Counted from the stretch's first letter, positions 1 to 10,330 are shown. The stretch is DNA of 53,766 nt from Oscillospiraceae bacterium (GCA_015066205.1 SVOV01000015.1:1-53766); one strand, 5' to 3'. Numbers and translations: made by a program. Notes: generated from the sequence alone by a model not told the origin.

Positions 1-2
1 TA

Positions 3-2111
3 AATGTTTCGGGTGAAATAGTGACCGCTGTGGGCACCTTCTCCGAAACAGCTCCGGGAGAGGAGCTTGTTCTTTTCGGAACATGGGGCTCTCACGAGGT
101 TTTCGGCCGCCAGTTCAAGGTAAGCTCATATGAAAGGTCGATGCCTGATACAACGGCAAAGCTCTATTGCTATCTGGCATCAGGGGCAGTCAGGGGAGTA
201 GGTCCCAAAACCGCACTCAAGATAATTGAAAGATTCGGTGAATCAAGCTTTGAGGTGCTTGAAAAATACCCTGAAAAGCTCTCGGCAGTTAAGGGTATTT
301 CAAAAAAAGCGGCGCTTGATATATCAACGGAATTCAACCGTCAGAACGCAATGCGTAAAATTATGATGGACCTTGAACGAGTGGGGATATCCCCCTCGGA
401 ATGTACTGCAATTTATAAATATTTCGGTGTGAATTCTCTGAATCTCATAAAAGAGAATCCCTATATTCTGTGTACCTCTGTCAACGGCTTTTCCTTTGAC
501 AGAGTCGAGAAGCTTGCAAGCGATATGAAGATCGAGGTCGCACCATCCTACAGAAACTGTGCCGGTATTATCCACATAATAAAGCACAATATCTATAACG
601 GACATACCTGCATTCCGAGAAGAAAAATGCCCGCTCCGGCAAAGGAGCTTCTCGGTATTGATGAAGAGCTCTGCAGTGAGACCATTGATCTTCTGCTTGA
701 GAAAAGACAGCTGATCTCCTCCGAGATCTCAGGCGAAGAGTTTCTTTTTATTCCCGAAATGTATATTGCCGAAATGTCAATAGCCGAAAGGCTCAGGAAT
801 ATTCTGAAATTCCCGCCGTCGCAGATAAATACGGTTGAGGATGATATTCTGAAAATTGAAGAGGAGAACGGAATCTTTTATGCCGAAAAGCAGAAGGAAG
901 CCATAATTACCGCCGCTAAAAAAGGACTTCTCATCCTTACAGGAGGTCCCGGAACAGGTAAAACAACAGCTGTTAAGGGAATTATAGATATCTTTGAAAG
1001 AAAAAGAATTGAAGTTCTTTTGTGTGCCCCTACGGGCAGAGCCGCAAAAAGAATGAGCGAGGTCACTGGCAGGGAAGCAAAAACCATACACCGTCTGCTT
1101 GAGGTTGAATGGGATGCCGACGATAAGCCTGTTTTCAGAAGAAATGCAGAGGATCCCCTGACGGCGGGTGCTGTCATTATCGATGAAATGTCAATGGTGG
1201 ATGCGGAGCTTTTCTCAAGTCTTCTTGATGCTCTTCCTATGGGATGCAGAATCGTTCTTGTGGGTGACAGCGATCAGCTGCCGTCCGTAGGTCCCGGAAA
1301 TGTGCTTACGGATATAATATCCTCGGGTGTTCTTCCCGTGGTCTGTCTTACGGAAATTTTCAGACAGGCAAGAAAAAGCCTTATTGTTATGAATGCCCAC
1401 CGCATCATATCGGGTGAATATCCGACGCTCGGTGTTAACGATTCGGACTTTTTCTTTATGAAAAGAGAGGATGCCCTGTCGGCTTCAGATACGGTTCTTT
1501 CCCTGATTGAAAAACGCCTTCCCGCCGCTTACGGCTTTTCACCTTTTGAGGATATTCAGATCCTCTGTCCCTCAAGAAAGGGCGATCTCGGAACGGTGAA
1601 TCTCAACAGAAGACTTCAGGCTGTGCTCAATCCTCCCCATAAAACAAAGAATGAGCTTCGTACCTCGGGCGGAAGAATTTTCCGTGAGGGCGATAAGGTA
1701 ATGCAGATAAAGAATAATTACGACATTCCCTGGGAAAAAGGCAGAGAGCAGGGCGAGGGAATTTTTAACGGAGATATCGGGATCCTGAAAAAAATCAACT
1801 ACGCGGCAGGAATAATGAAGATAGAGTTTGATGACCGTGTAGCCGAATATCCGTCGGATAATCTCTCGGAGCTGGAGCTCGCATATGCCGTCACCGTACA
1901 TAAAAGTCAGGGAAGCGAATACCCTGTGGTCATAATCCCCGTTGCGGACTGTCCTCCGAGACTTATGTACAGAAATCTTCTTTATACGGGAGTCACCCGT
2001 GCAAAGAAAATTCTTGTTCTTGTAGGCTCCGAAGAAAAAATCTACAGTATGACTGACAATAACAAGCAGAACAAGCGTTATTCTGCCTTAAAAGAATTTT
2101 TAATGCGATAA
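3..2111 (+). CDS. recD2: RecD2-like ATP-dependent DNA helicase (5' partial)
   Basis: Superfamily 1B 5'-3' DNA helicase of the RecD2 type, which works without RecBC in repair and replication. The frame is open to the window edge and homologues carry extra OB-fold residues before the part seen here, so the true start is outside the window and the GTG at 21 is internal. Counting from that GTG: helix-hairpin-helix region about residues 55-100 (GVGPKTALKI, then VKGISKKAA), Walker A GGPGTGKTT near 308, Walker B DEMSMVD near 387, and a UvrD-like C-terminal module with VTVHKSQGSEYP near 625. The family call is secure. The downstream valS has its own promoter. Confidence 0.93.
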   Translation, partial: NVSGEIVTAVGTFSETAPGEELVLFGTWGSHEVFGRQFKVSSYERSMPDTTAKLYCYLASGAVRGVGPKTALKIIERFGESSFEVLEKYPEKLSAVKGISKKAALDISTEFNRQNAMRKIMMDLERVGISPSECTAIYKYFGVNSLNLIKENPYILCTSVNGFSFDRVEKLASDMKIEVAPSYRNCAGIIHIIKHNIYNGHTCIPRRKMPAPAKELLGIDEELCSETIDLLLEKRQLISSEISGEEFLFIPEMYIAEMSIAERLRNILKFPPSQINTVEDDILKIEEENGIFYAEKQKEAIITAAKKGLLILTGGPGTGKTTAVKGIIDIFERKRIEVLLCAPTGRAAKRMSEVTGREAKTIHRLLEVEWDADDKPVFRRNAEDPLTAGAVIIDEMSMVDAELFSSLLDALPMGCRIVLVGDSDQLPSVGPGNVLTDIISSGVLPVVCLTEIFRQARKSLIVMNAHRIISGEYPTLGVNDSDFFFMKREDALSASDTVLSLIEKRLPAAYGFSPFEDIQILCPSRKGDLGTVNLNRRLQAVLNPPHKTKNELRTSGGRIFREGDKVMQIKNNYDIPWEKGREQGEGIFNGDIGILKKINYAAGIMKIEFDDRVAEYPSDNLSELELAYAVTVHKSQGSEYPVVIIPVADCPPRLMYRNLLYTGVTRAKKILVLVGSEEKIYSMTDNNKQNKRYSALKEFLMR

Positions 2112-2115
2112 AATA

Positions 2116-2144
2116 TTTACAAAGCAGATATTAAATGTTATAAT
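2116..2144 (+). promoter_or_regulatory. sigma-A promoter of valS
   Basis: TTTACA at 2116-2121 and a perfect TATAAT at 2139-2144 with a 17-bp spacer, in the 78-bp gap after recD2. The leader is only about 40 nt, too short for a T-box. Confidence 0.8.
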
Positions 2145-2189
2145 ATATCGGTTAAAATATCAAAAACCGAAAAAAGAGGTTGTTGAAAA

Positions 2190-4823
2190 ATGAGTAAAGA
2201 ACTTGAAAAACTCTATGATCCGAAAAATGTAGAGGACAGAATCTACAGATCCTGGCTTGACGGAAAGTATTTCCACGCAAAATGCGAGACGGACAAGCCT
2301 ACATACACAATAGTTATTCCCCCTCCCAATATCACAGGTCAGCTTCATATGGGACATGCGCTTGACAATACTCTTCAGGATATTCTTATCCGTTACAAGA
2401 GAATGGCAGGCTTTGATACCTTATGGCTTCCCGGCACTGACCACGCTTCAATAGCCACAGAGGCAAAGATCGTTGAGGCTATGAGAAAAGAGGGCATTTC
2501 CAAGGAGGATCTCGGCAGAGAAGGCTTCCTTGAAAGAGCCTGGGAATGGAAAAGGCAGTACGGCGGAAGAATCATCGAGCAGCTTAAAAAGCTCGGCTCC
2601 TCCTGTGACTGGGACAGAGAGAGATTCACCCTTGACGAGGGCTGTAACAAAGCTGTCAAGGAGGTCTTTGTACGCCTTTACGAAAAGGGACTTATTTACC
2701 GCGGCGAAAGAATAGTTAACTGGTGTCCCGTTTGTCTTACATCAATTTCCGATGCTGAGGTTGAATATGAGGAGCAGGCCGGCCATTTCTGGCATCTTCG
2801 CTATCCTCTCAAGGACGGCACAGGCTATCTTGAGCTTGCAACGACCCGTCCCGAAACTATGCTCGGCGATACTGCGGTTGCAGTTCATCCCGATGACGAA
2901 AGATATAAGGCTCTTGTAGGAAAGACTCTTATTCTTCCCATCGTTCACAGAGAGATCCCCATTGTTGCCGACGAATATGTTGAAATGGATTTCGGAACAG
3001 GCTGTGTTAAGATCACCCCTGCTCACGACCCCAATGACTTTGAGGTTGGTCTTCGCCATAATCTTCCTGTTATTGATACCTTTACGGATGATGCTCATAT
3101 CGCTGAGGGCTACGGCAAATACAGCGGAATGGACAGATTTGAGGCAAGACGCGCAATAGTTGCCGATCTTGAAGCAGAGGGCGCTCTTATCAAGATAGAA
3201 AACTATTCTCATAATGTAGGCACCTGCTACAGATGCCATTCAACCATTGAGCCCAAGGTTTCAAAGCAGTGGTTCGTTAAGATGGAGCCTCTTGCAAAGC
3301 CTGCTATTGAGGCTGTAAGAAGCGGCGAAACAAAGTTCGTTCCCGAAAGATTCGATAAGATCTATTATCACTGGATGGAGAACATCAAGGACTGGTGTAT
3401 TTCAAGACAGCTCTGGTGGGGTCACAGAATTCCTGCCTGGTACTGTGCGGACTGCGGTGAAATAATCGTTTCCAAGGAAGAGCCCTCAGAATGCACAAAG
3501 TGTAAGGGTAAAAACCTTTCACAGGATCCCGATACTCTTGACACATGGTTCTCCTCTGCTCTCTGGCCCTTCTCAACTCTCGGCTGGCCCGAAAATACTG
3601 CTGAGCTTCAGCATTATTTCCCCACAAATACTCTTGTTACGGGCTATGATATTATTTTCTTCTGGGTTGCAAGAATGATATTCTCCTCCTGTGAGCAGAT
3701 GGGTAAGGCTCCCTTTGATACCGTTCTTATTCACGGTCTTGTGAGAGATGCTCAGGGAAGAAAGATGTCAAAATCCCTCGGAAACGGTATTGATCCCCTT
3801 GAGATTATTGATAAATACGGTGCAGATGCTCTGAGATTTACTCTTGCAACAGGCAACTCTCCCGGAAATGATATGCGTTTCTCCGATGAAAAGGTTGAGG
3901 CATCAAGAAACTTTGCAAATAAGCTCTGGAATGCGGCAAGATTCGTTCTTATGAATCTTCAGGGCGATGAGCCCGCTCCCTATATTCCCGAAGTACTTGC
4001 ACTTGAGGATAAGTGGATACTTACAAAGTTCAACACCGTAGTTAAGGAAGTAACTGATAACCTTGATAAGTTTGAGCTCGGTATTGCCGTTCAGAAGCTC
4101 TATGACTTTATCTGGGATGTGCTTTGTGACTGGTATATTGAAATCTGTAAGATCCGTCTTTCCTCCGATGATGATGAGCTCAAGAAGAACGCAAGAGCAG
4201 TTCTGGTTTATGTTATGAGCAACACTCTCAAGCTTCTTCATCCCTTTATGCCCTTTATCACGGAAGAGATCTGGCAGACACTTCCTCACAGCGGAGAATC
4301 AATTATGGTTTCTCCCTGGCCTGTTTTTGATGAAAAATTTGTTTTCACGAAGGAAGAGGAGGAAATGGAGCACATTATGACTGCTGTAAGAGCTGTAAGA
4401 AACCGCCGTGCAGAAATGAATGTTCCCCCCTCAAAGAAGGCAAGACTTGACATTGTTACAAAGGAACAGGAGCTTTTCTCTGACGGAGCTAAATTCTTCC
4501 AGCGTCTTGCATCTGCTTCAGGTGTTGCTGTGTCCGATGATGAAAATACATTTGATCTGGCGTCAAGCGTAAGCGTTGTTACGGAAGTTGCAACAATTTA
4601 TCTTCCTATGGCTGAGCTTGTTGATTTTGAGGCTGAAAAGAAGCGTCTTAATAAAGAGCTTGAAGAGGTTGAAAAGAAGCTTGCTCAGATAAACGGAAAG
4701 CTCAATAATCAGGGCTTCCTTGCAAAGGCTCCCGAAAAGGTTATTGAGGAGCAGAAAGTGAATCAGGTAAAGCTGAACGAAAAGGCAGAGCTTCTTAAGG
4801 CAAGCATAGCAAAGCTCGGATAA
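2190..4823 (+). CDS. valS: Valine--tRNA ligase
   Basis: Class I aminoacyl-tRNA synthetase that charges tRNA-Val in the cytoplasm. The 877-residue length is usual for bacterial ValRS. The HIGH-type motif HMGH lies near residue 53 in [15 protein letters not shown]. The KMSKS loop ([11 protein letters not shown]) is near residue 524. The large CP1 editing domain sits between them, with Cys pairs typical of zinc-binding ValRS forms (WCPVC, CADC/CTKC). The last ~60 residues form the Lys/Glu-rich C-terminal coiled coil that grips tRNA. The start is fixed by AGAGG at 2175-2179. folC follows after 14 bp, so the two are probably co-transcribed. Confidence 0.97.
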   Translation: MSKELEKLYDPKNVEDRIYRSWLDGKYFHAKCETDKPTYTIVIPPPNITGQLHMGHALDNTLQDILIRYKRMAGFDTLWLPGTDHASIATEAKIVEAMRKEGISKEDLGREGFLERAWEWKRQYGGRIIEQLKKLGSSCDWDRERFTLDEGCNKAVKEVFVRLYEKGLIYRGERIVNWCPVCLTSISDAEVEYEEQAGHFWHLRYPLKDGTGYLELATTRPETMLGDTAVAVHPDDERYKALVGKTLILPIVHREIPIVADEYVEMDFGTGCVKITPAHDPNDFEVGLRHNLPVIDTFTDDAHIAEGYGKYSGMDRFEARRAIVADLEAEGALIKIENYSHNVGTCYRCHSTIEPKVSKQWFVKMEPLAKPAIEAVRSGETKFVPERFDKIYYHWMENIKDWCISRQLWWGHRIPAWYCADCGEIIVSKEEPSECTKCKGKNLSQDPDTLDTWFSSALWPFSTLGWPENTAELQHYFPTNTLVTGYDIIFFWVARMIFSSCEQMGKAPFDTVLIHGLVRDAQGRKMSKSLGNGIDPLEIIDKYGADALRFTLATGNSPGNDMRFSDEKVEASRNFANKLWNAARFVLMNLQGDEPAPYIPEVLALEDKWILTKFNTVVKEVTDNLDKFELGIAVQKLYDFIWDVLCDWYIEICKIRLSSDDDELKKNARAVLVYVMSNTLKLLHPFMPFITEEIWQTLPHSGESIMVSPWPVFDEKFVFTKEEEEMEHIMTAVRAVRNRRAEMNVPPSKKARLDIVTKEQELFSDGAKFFQRLASASGVAVSDDENTFDLASSVSVVTEVATIYLPMAELVDFEAEKKRLNKELEEVEKKLAQINGKLNNQGFLAKAPEKVIEEQKVNQVKLNEKAELLKASIAKLG

Positions 4824-4837
4824 AAGGTGAAAAATAT

Positions 4838-6142
4838 ATGACACTCGGGGATTCGGTAAATTTTTATCATTCACTCGAAAAATTCGGGATAATGCCGGGA
4901 CTTGAAAGAATAAGGCTTCTTTGCGAAAGACTCGGCTCGCCCCATAAAAAGCTTAAATTCATTCATGTTGCAGGTACTAACGGAAAGGGAAGTACCTGTA
5001 CATGTATTGCTTCGGTGCTGACCGCGGCGGGCTATAAAACAGGGCTTTATACATCTCCCTATGTTATTGAATTCAGAGAGAGAATAAGGCTTAATATGAA
5101 AATGATCTCTCCCGAAAGGCTGGGAGAGGTTACGGAAAGAGTAAAAAAGGAAATCGAAAAGCTCTCTCTTGAAAATGTAAAAATTACGGAATTTGAAGCC
5201 GTGACAGCAGCTGCATTTTTATTCTATTATGAAGAAAAATGCGACTATGTTGTGCTTGAAACAGGACTCGGCGGAAGATTCGATGCCACGAATATTATTG
5301 ATTCGCCTCTTGTCAGCATTATAACATCTGTTTCCGAGGACCATATGGGTGTGCTCGGAGATACTATTGAAAAAATTGCTTTTGAAAAAAGCGGAATAAT
5401 TAAAAAAGGCTGTCCTGTCATAACGGGAGCGGAGCAGAAGAGCGAGGCACTCGAGGTGATAAAAGCACAAGCCGAAAAAAACGGCTCGGAGCTGTTTACC
5501 GCAGACAGTAAAAAGATATTTTCGGTAATATCCGAGGATATTACGGGTACATATGTATCGAGTCCCGAGGGAAAGCTTCGTATTTCGCTCGGAGGCGCTC
5601 ATCAGCTCAACAATATGGCTCTTGTTTATAAGGCCGTTGAAATATTAAGAAGTAAAGGCACGGTTATTTCTTCTGACGCTTTGTATAAAGGCTTTTTAGC
5701 GGTAAGAATTCCCGCAAGAACAGAAATTATCAGCGAAAAGCCCCTTGTTATTCTTGACGGCTCTCATAATGACGGCTCCACCGAGGCTCTCGGTGCTTTT
5801 CTCAGACGCCATCTGCCTGAAAAGAGAATTCTTGCCGTTATGGGAATGATGGCTGATAAGGATTGCAAAAAGGCTTTGGCAAATGTTGTGCCGTTATTTT
5901 CAAGGCTGATAGCCGTAAGACCCTCGAATCCAAGAAGTATGAATGCCGATGAACTGGCAAAGATCTCGGCTGATCTCGGAACGGAGTCCGTGGGAATCGA
6001 TTCTCCCGAAGAGGGAATAAAACAGGCTTTTTCCCTGATTGAAAATTTTGATGCGCTTATTGTCTGCGGTTCTCTTTATCTTGCAGGCGATGTGCGAGGA
6101 TTACTGACAGAAATATGCGGTGAAAAAACCGCAACTGAATAA
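4838..6142 (+). CDS. folC: Bifunctional folylpolyglutamate synthase / dihydrofolate synthase
   Basis: Mur-ligase-like ATP-dependent enzyme that adds glutamate to dihydropteroate or tetrahydrofolate, giving retained, active folates. It has 434 residues, normal for the family. The P-loop AGTNGKGST is near residues 44-52. A second conserved block, GLGGRFDATN, is near 147, and LDGSHN near 306 lies in the C-terminal ligase domain. The gene lies 14 bp after valS with AAAGGTG upstream, a common valS-folC pairing in Firmicutes. The next gene starts 15 bp downstream. Confidence 0.95.
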   Translation: MTLGDSVNFYHSLEKFGIMPGLERIRLLCERLGSPHKKLKFIHVAGTNGKGSTCTCIASVLTAAGYKTGLYTSPYVIEFRERIRLNMKMISPERLGEVTERVKKEIEKLSLENVKITEFEAVTAAAFLFYYEEKCDYVVLETGLGGRFDATNIIDSPLVSIITSVSEDHMGVLGDTIEKIAFEKSGIIKKGCPVITGAEQKSEALEVIKAQAEKNGSELFTADSKKIFSVISEDITGTYVSSPEGKLRISLGGAHQLNNMALVYKAVEILRSKGTVISSDALYKGFLAVRIPARTEIISEKPLVILDGSHNDGSTEALGAFLRRHLPEKRILAVMGMMADKDCKKALANVVPLFSRLIAVRPSNPRSMNADELAKISADLGTESVGIDSPEEGIKQAFSLIENFDALIVCGSLYLAGDVRGLLTEICGEKTATE

Positions 6143-6157
6143 AGGAGGAAACTTATT

Positions 6158-7723
6158 ATGCCTATGAAGGTAGAAGCTGCTATCGTAACACAGAAGCGTG
6201 CCGAAGCATCTTTCAATACAGACAGTGTTAATGTCAACGGTAAGGTTTTTCCCCGCGATGTAATAAAAAACGGATATAAGGGCTCGGGAATAATCAGCGG
6301 AAGCGTATATTTCGCTCTTACCTCATCCGTTGTTGACGGCTTTGCCGATGCCGCTGTTGCCGCATTCAATGAAAGAGCACAGGTTTTTAATGTAGCAAAG
6401 GATGCAAGAACCGTATTCAGCGGTTTTTATGAGGACTGCAGAAATGCCCTGCTCAATATGGGAAGAAAAGAAAACGAGCTTACCTGTGCCGGATTTTTTG
6501 CAAAGGACAGAAAGGTCGTTCTTTCGGGAAATGAGGGTGTAAAGCTTTACCTTTCAAGACTCGGCAACTGCACTCCCGTAACCCCTGAAAAGGCTGTTGA
6601 TACCACCGCCGATTATTCAAGCTGTGTATTTGCGGATGTTACACCCGGAGATATATTTATTCTTCTGAGTCCCGGCAGTGCAGAGGTGCTTTCCGAAAAG
6701 GAAATTGAAGATATATGCAGAATCTCGGATGGCTCCGTCAAGAGGATCGTTAGCTACATAACAAAGGTAGGTCTTGCAAAAGAGGGCGGAAATGCCGTCA
6801 GTGCAATAGTTGTAAAAATTCTTGAAACTGCAGCCGAAGAGGAGCTCAGGACTCCCGCATTCGTTCCCGATTTCGGTGCTATTGAAGAAAAAGAAGAAAA
6901 GAGTGAATCAGCTACCGAAGGGCAGGTACAGACACCTGTTTCGGACACACCCGCTTCAGAAGAGGCTGTTACTGCAGATGCCCCCGAACAGAAGAAGGAA
7001 GAGCTTTCCGAAAATATCCCCGAAACGGAAGCAGAGGCTGTTACAGAGGCTGTAGCTGAAGAAGCAGAGGAAAAAGAAGAAGCCTCAGAAGCTGCTGTAG
7101 AGCCCGTTGTTTCCGCAGTTGCGGAATCAACGGATGAGGCGACAGAAGAAGAGGTTTCCGAAGAGCTTTCCGAGGAGGATAAAAAAGCAAAGGCTGAAAA
7201 GAGAACGAGAAAGATACTTTTCAGTATTCTCGGTGTGCTTGTTGCAATTTCAATAGCTCTTATCGGTGTTATCATAGCTTACAGCGGTATCTTCTCCGGT
7301 GAAGAGACAACTACCGCAGCCGATGAAACAACAACTGTGGAAGAAACTACAGAAGAGGAAACAACTGACGAGGAAACTACCGGTGAAGAAGCTACCGAAG
7401 AGAGCACGAGTGAAGAGGCTGCAACCGAAGCTGAAGCAACGACCAATAAGCCTCAGAATACCGTTGTTCCCGTTACTCCCGCAGTAACAACGACCGAACA
7501 GTCCGTTGAAACAACTGCTCCCGCTGTTGAAACTACAGAAGAGGAAGAAATAACAAGCGAGGAGGCACCGTCTGAGCCTGTTGAGAGCACTACAGAAAAT
7601 ACAGAATCTGAGACAGATCCTCCCGCTGAAGAAGAGCCTGCAACAGAAGCTGCTCCTTCAGAAGAGGCTCCTTCAGAAGAGACACCCGCAGAAAATACAG
7701 AGGAGAATACTGCTGCAGAATAA
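6158..7723 (+). CDS. PP2C-like (probably inactive) protein with one membrane span and Thr/Glu-rich tail
   Basis: 521 residues, translated from a strong AAAGGAGG at 6141-6148. Residues 1-230 read as a PP2C-type phosphatase fold: an R-x-x-x-x-F-N-T-D-S segment at 14-23, GDIFILLSPGSAEVLSEKEI around 165 and GGNAVSAIVVKIL near 211. The acidic metal ligands expected in the DGMGG and CSDG motifs are not there (SS and SPG instead), so it looks like a pseudophosphatase. Residues ~240-345 are an acidic low-complexity linker. One hydrophobic span lies at ~350-374, followed by a ~145-residue tail rich in Thr, Glu and Pro, probably outside the cell. The sensor-like layout (cytoplasmic PP2C-like, outer stalk) is inference. 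Confidence 0.6.
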   Translation: MPMKVEAAIVTQKRAEASFNTDSVNVNGKVFPRDVIKNGYKGSGIISGSVYFALTSSVVDGFADAAVAAFNERAQVFNVAKDARTVFSGFYEDCRNALLNMGRKENELTCAGFFAKDRKVVLSGNEGVKLYLSRLGNCTPVTPEKAVDTTADYSSCVFADVTPGDIFILLSPGSAEVLSEKEIEDICRISDGSVKRIVSYITKVGLAKEGGNAVSAIVVKILETAAEEELRTPAFVPDFGAIEEKEEKSESATEGQVQTPVSDTPASEEAVTADAPEQKKEELSENIPETEAEAVTEAVAEEAEEKEEASEAAVEPVVSAVAESTDEATEEEVSEELSEEDKKAKAEKRTRKILFSILGVLVAISIALIGVIIAYSGIFSGEETTTAADETTTVEETTEEETTDEETTGEEATEESTSEEAATEAEATTNKPQNTVVPVTPAVTTTEQSVETTAPAVETTEEEEITSEEAPSEPVESTTENTESETDPPAEEEPATEAAPSEEAPSEETPAENTEENTAAE

Positions 7724-7730
7724 TTCTTTC

Positions 7731-7759
7731 TTGATTTTTTGGTTTTTCCGTGATATAAT
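7731..7759 (+). promoter_or_regulatory. sigma-A promoter for the 59-residue gene
   Basis: TTGATT at 7731-7736 and TATAAT at 7754-7759, spacer 17 bp. It starts a few bases after the stop of the PP2C-like gene. Confidence 0.75.
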
Positions 7760-7817
7760 TTAATTGAATAAATTTCCGAAAGGAGAAAGGCGGCAGAAAT
7801 GCTGTAAAGGTGATAAT

Positions 7818-7997
7818 ATGGGCGATCTTGATTTAGGCGGCATCTTTGAAATGATAAGACCCGTTCTTCCTACTCTTTCATATTTTGTAAATATGATAAC
7901 AAAGGCATTTGAAATTTTTGCTTCTTATCTCGGCTTCGATGTTACTCTTCCCACTCCCGAAGAAACAACAACCGCAGCTCCCGAAGTAAGCGAATAA
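7818..7997 (+). CDS. Small hydrophobic protein with Thr/Glu tail, function unknown
   Basis: 59 residues from the ATG at 7818, chosen because AAAGGTG (7807-7813) sits just upstream. An earlier in-frame ATG at 7764 has no such site and falls in the likely initiation region. The body (residues ~8-43) is an amphipathic to hydrophobic helix stretch beginning GGIFEMIRPVLPTL, followed by a short Thr/Glu/Pro end (PEETTTAAPEVSE). It has its own promoter and a strong hairpin right after the stop, so it is a single-gene unit. No family is recognised. Its layout resembles the 41-residue peptide at 32195. Confidence 0.6.
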   Translation: MGDLDLGGIFEMIRPVLPTLSYFVNMITKAFEIFASYLGFDVTLPTPEETTTAAPEVSE

Positions 7998-8006
7998 TAA
8001 AAGTGA

Positions 8007-8057
8007 CAAAGAATCCGGAGATATAACGCAGTGTATATCTCCGGGTGATTTTCTTTG
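8007..8057 (+). terminator. Large hairpin after the 59-residue gene
   Basis: An inner perfect 11-bp stem (8015-8025 with 8034-8044) sits inside an outer 7-bp stem CAAAGAA/TTCTTTG (8007-8013 with 8051-8057). The T-run is weak, so it may be a terminator or an RNA-stabilising 3' structure. Confidence 0.55.
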
Positions 8058-8111
8058 TGGAATTGTTACAAAAATATAATGATTTTCCCCGATTTGAGAG
8101 CAATAAAACAG

Positions 8112-8140
8112 TTGCTCTTTTTATTATTTTATGGTATAAT
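8112..8140 (+). promoter_or_regulatory. Extended -10 promoter of the ruvC operon
   Basis: TTGCTC at 8112-8117 and TATAAT at 8135-8140, 17-bp spacer, with a TGG extension just before the -10 box. It is the only clear promoter ahead of the 13-gene run to 20841. Confidence 0.8.
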
Positions 8141-8171
8141 AAAATGAATTATTATGTAAAGCGGTGAAAGG

Positions 8172-8657
8172 ATGATCATTCTCGGAATAGACCCCGGATA
8201 TGCCATAGTCGGCTTCGGTGTTCTCAGGTATGAAAACAACAGGTTTACGGTATTGGATTTCGGTGCAATAACCACTCCCGCGGGAATGGAATTCACCGAA
8301 AGACTGAAATCAATATATGAGGATCTTTCATATCTTTTCGATAAATATCATCCCGAAGCATTAGCAATAGAAAAGCTGTTTTTCAATACCAACAAAAAAA
8401 CGGCAGTAGATGTGGCACAGGCAAGAGGAGTTATTCTTCTTGCGGCAAAAATGCACGGTGCCGAATGCTTTGAATATACACCTCTTCAGGTGAAGCAGAG
8501 TGTTGTAGGCTACGGCAGAGCAGAAAAAAAGCAGGTTCAGGAGATGACGAGGCAGCTGCTGAATTTAAGTGCCGTACCAAAGCCCGATGACACGGCTGAT
8601 GCCCTTGCTATGGCAATATGCCATGCCCACTGCAGCGGCTCGCTGTATCTTCGCTGA
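8172..8657 (+). CDS. ruvC: Crossover junction endodeoxyribonuclease RuvC
   Basis: Homodimeric RNase-H-fold nuclease that cuts Holliday junctions symmetrically. 161 residues, usual length. Acidic active-site residues are visible: D7 in ILGIDPG, the Glu of LAIEKLFF near 67, and the C-terminal DDTADALA cluster near 140. The start matches the family N-terminus, with GGTGA at 8163-8167 as ribosome site. It heads the ruvC-ruvA-ruvB order; ruvA starts 14 bp on. Confidence 0.96.
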   Translation: MIILGIDPGYAIVGFGVLRYENNRFTVLDFGAITTPAGMEFTERLKSIYEDLSYLFDKYHPEALAIEKLFFNTNKKTAVDVAQARGVILLAAKMHGAECFEYTPLQVKQSVVGYGRAEKKQVQEMTRQLLNLSAVPKPDDTADALAMAICHAHCSGSLYLR

Positions 8658-8671
8658 TAAAGGAGAAAGTT

Positions 8672-9277
8672 ATGTTTTACAGTCTTACGGGAAAAATAGT
8701 ATATAGCGACATATCAAGAGTTGCCGTTGAGAGCTCTGGTATTGCTTTTGATGTGTCAACATCCCTGAATACACTGAAAAAAATAGGAAACATCGGGGAT
8801 ACGGCAACTTTATATACCTATCTTGCAGTAAGAGAGGACGGTGTTGAGCTTTTCGGCTTCTGTGATCAGGAGGAGCTTCAGTATTTCAAGATGCTTATTT
8901 CCGTGTCCGGAGTCGGTCCAAAAGCAGCAGCTTCCATCCTTTCGGCTCTTACTCCCGAGATGCTCGCCTTAAGCATTACCGCAGGAGATGTGAAAAGCAT
9001 TACAAAAGCACAGGGCGTCGGCCCTAAAATCGCACAGCGAATAGTAATAGAGCTCAAGGATAAGGTGTCAAAGCTTGTCCCCGCAAAAATAAACACCGAA
9101 AAGCTGACCTCTTCGCAAGGTCTTTATCCCACGGAAAACACAGAAGAGGCTGTGAATGCTCTTATGGCTCTCGGCTATTCTCATTCTGATGCATCTCACG
9201 CCGTGGCTTCTCTTGACCCTGCAAACAGTGTGGAGAATCTTATAAAACAGGCGCTCAGAAATCTTGCAAGGAGATAA
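8672..9277 (+). CDS. ruvA: Holliday junction branch migration protein RuvA
   Basis: DNA-binding tetramer that holds the Holliday junction for the RuvB motor. 201 residues from the ATG at 8672, preceded by AAGGAG (8660-8665). A longer in-frame reading from 8618 overlaps ruvC and is not the start. It shows an N-terminal OB fold (MFYSLTGKIVYS), two helix-hairpin-helix motifs in VSGVGPKAAASIL and AQGVGPKIAQRIV, and the C-terminal RuvB-binding UBA-like domain (EAVNALMALGYS). ruvB follows after 6 bp. Confidence 0.96.
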   Translation: MFYSLTGKIVYSDISRVAVESSGIAFDVSTSLNTLKKIGNIGDTATLYTYLAVREDGVELFGFCDQEELQYFKMLISVSGVGPKAAASILSALTPEMLALSITAGDVKSITKAQGVGPKIAQRIVIELKDKVSKLVPAKINTEKLTSSQGLYPTENTEEAVNALMALGYSHSDASHAVASLDPANSVENLIKQALRNLARR

Positions 9278-9283
9278 AACAAT

Positions 9284-10330
9284 ATGGCTATCAGTTCATT
9301 TGATGAAGATACCTTAAGACTTGCTTCTCCCGAATACGGTATTGAAGAAAGTGATTATGAAATAAATCTGAGACCGAAAACGCTTGATGAGTATATCGGA
9401 CAGGAAAAGGTAAAAGATAATCTTGATGTATATATGCAGGCGGCTCTTAAAAGGAATGAGCCTCTTGACCATGTGCTTCTCTACGGTCCTCCCGGTCTCG
9501 GTAAAACAACTCTTGCGGGAATTATTGCCAATACAATGGGTTCTCAGATAAGAATAACATCAGGCCCCGCAATAGAAAAACCGGGTGATCTTGCAGCTCT
9601 TCTTACTAATCTCAATGAAGGCGACATATTATTTATAGACGAAATACACCGTCTTTCAAGAAGTGTTGAAGAGGTCTTATATCCTGCTATGGAGGATAAT
9701 GCCATTGATATCATCATCGGCAAGGGTCCTTCGGCAAGAAGCATAAGACTTGATCTTCAGAAATTCACTCTTGTTGCGGCAACCACCCGCTCGGGAAGCC
9801 TCAGTGCTCCTCTCAGAGACCGTTTCGGCGTAGTGCTCCGTCTTGAGCTTTATACTCCCGAGCAGCTGTCGCAGATAGTAAAAAGAAGTGCAAGGATACT
9901 CGGAATCGGCATTGATGATGAGGCTGCTATTGAAATAGCCTCCCGTTCAAGAGGTACACCCCGACTTGCCAACAGATATCTCAAAAGAGTAAGAGATTTC
10001 GCTGAGGTGCTCGGAAGCGGTGATATAACCCTGAACGATGCGAGAATTGCCCTTGAAAAAATGGAAATAGATGAACTCGGACTGGATAATATCGACAGGC
10101 TGATTCTTACAACTATGATAAATAACTACAACGGCGGACCTGTTGGTCTTCAGACTCTTTCCGCCGCCATAGGCGAAGAAGCAGTTACCATAGAGGATGT
10201 ATATGAACCATATCTTATGCAGGCAGGTTTCATAGACAGACGCCCCAGGGGCAGAGTTGTGACAAACGCTGCCTATATACATCTGGGAATTCCCATTCCC
10301 GGAAATAACGGACAGGGGAGTCTTTTTTAG
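9284..10330 (+). CDS. ruvB: Holliday junction branch migration ATPase RuvB
   Basis: Hexameric AAA+ motor driving branch migration with RuvA. 348 residues. Walker [10 protein letters not shown] near 66-74, Walker [10 protein letters not shown] near 110, sensor 1 AATTR near 160, Arg finger/sensor 2 region RGTPRLANR near 225, and a C-terminal winged helix with the RPRGR patch near 325. Its stop overlaps the GTG start of glmM by one base, so translation is probably coupled. Confidence 0.97.
   Translation: MAISSFDEDTLRLASPEYGIEESDYEINLRPKTLDEYIGQEKVKDNLDVYMQAALKRNEPLDHVLLYGPPGLGKTTLAGIIANTMGSQIRITSGPAIEKPGDLAALLTNLNEGDILFIDEIHRLSRSVEEVLYPAMEDNAIDIIIGKGPSARSIRLDLQKFTLVAATTRSGSLSAPLRDRFGVVLRLELYTPEQLSQIVKRSARILGIGIDDEAAIEIASRSRGTPRLANRYLKRVRDFAEVLGSGDITLNDARIALEKMEIDELGLDNIDRLILTTMINNYNGGPVGLQTLSAAIGEEAVTIEDVYEPYLMQAGFIDRRPRGRVVTNAAYIHLGIPIPGNNGQGSLF

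Noticed and set aside
2145-2189. T-box leader for valS
   Set aside because: The leader is about 40 nt and has no specifier stem, T-box sequence or terminator.
6754-7275. 173-codon Ser/Ala-rich frame on the minus strand
   Set aside because: Arises from the reversed Glu/Thr low-complexity coding of the PP2C-like gene.
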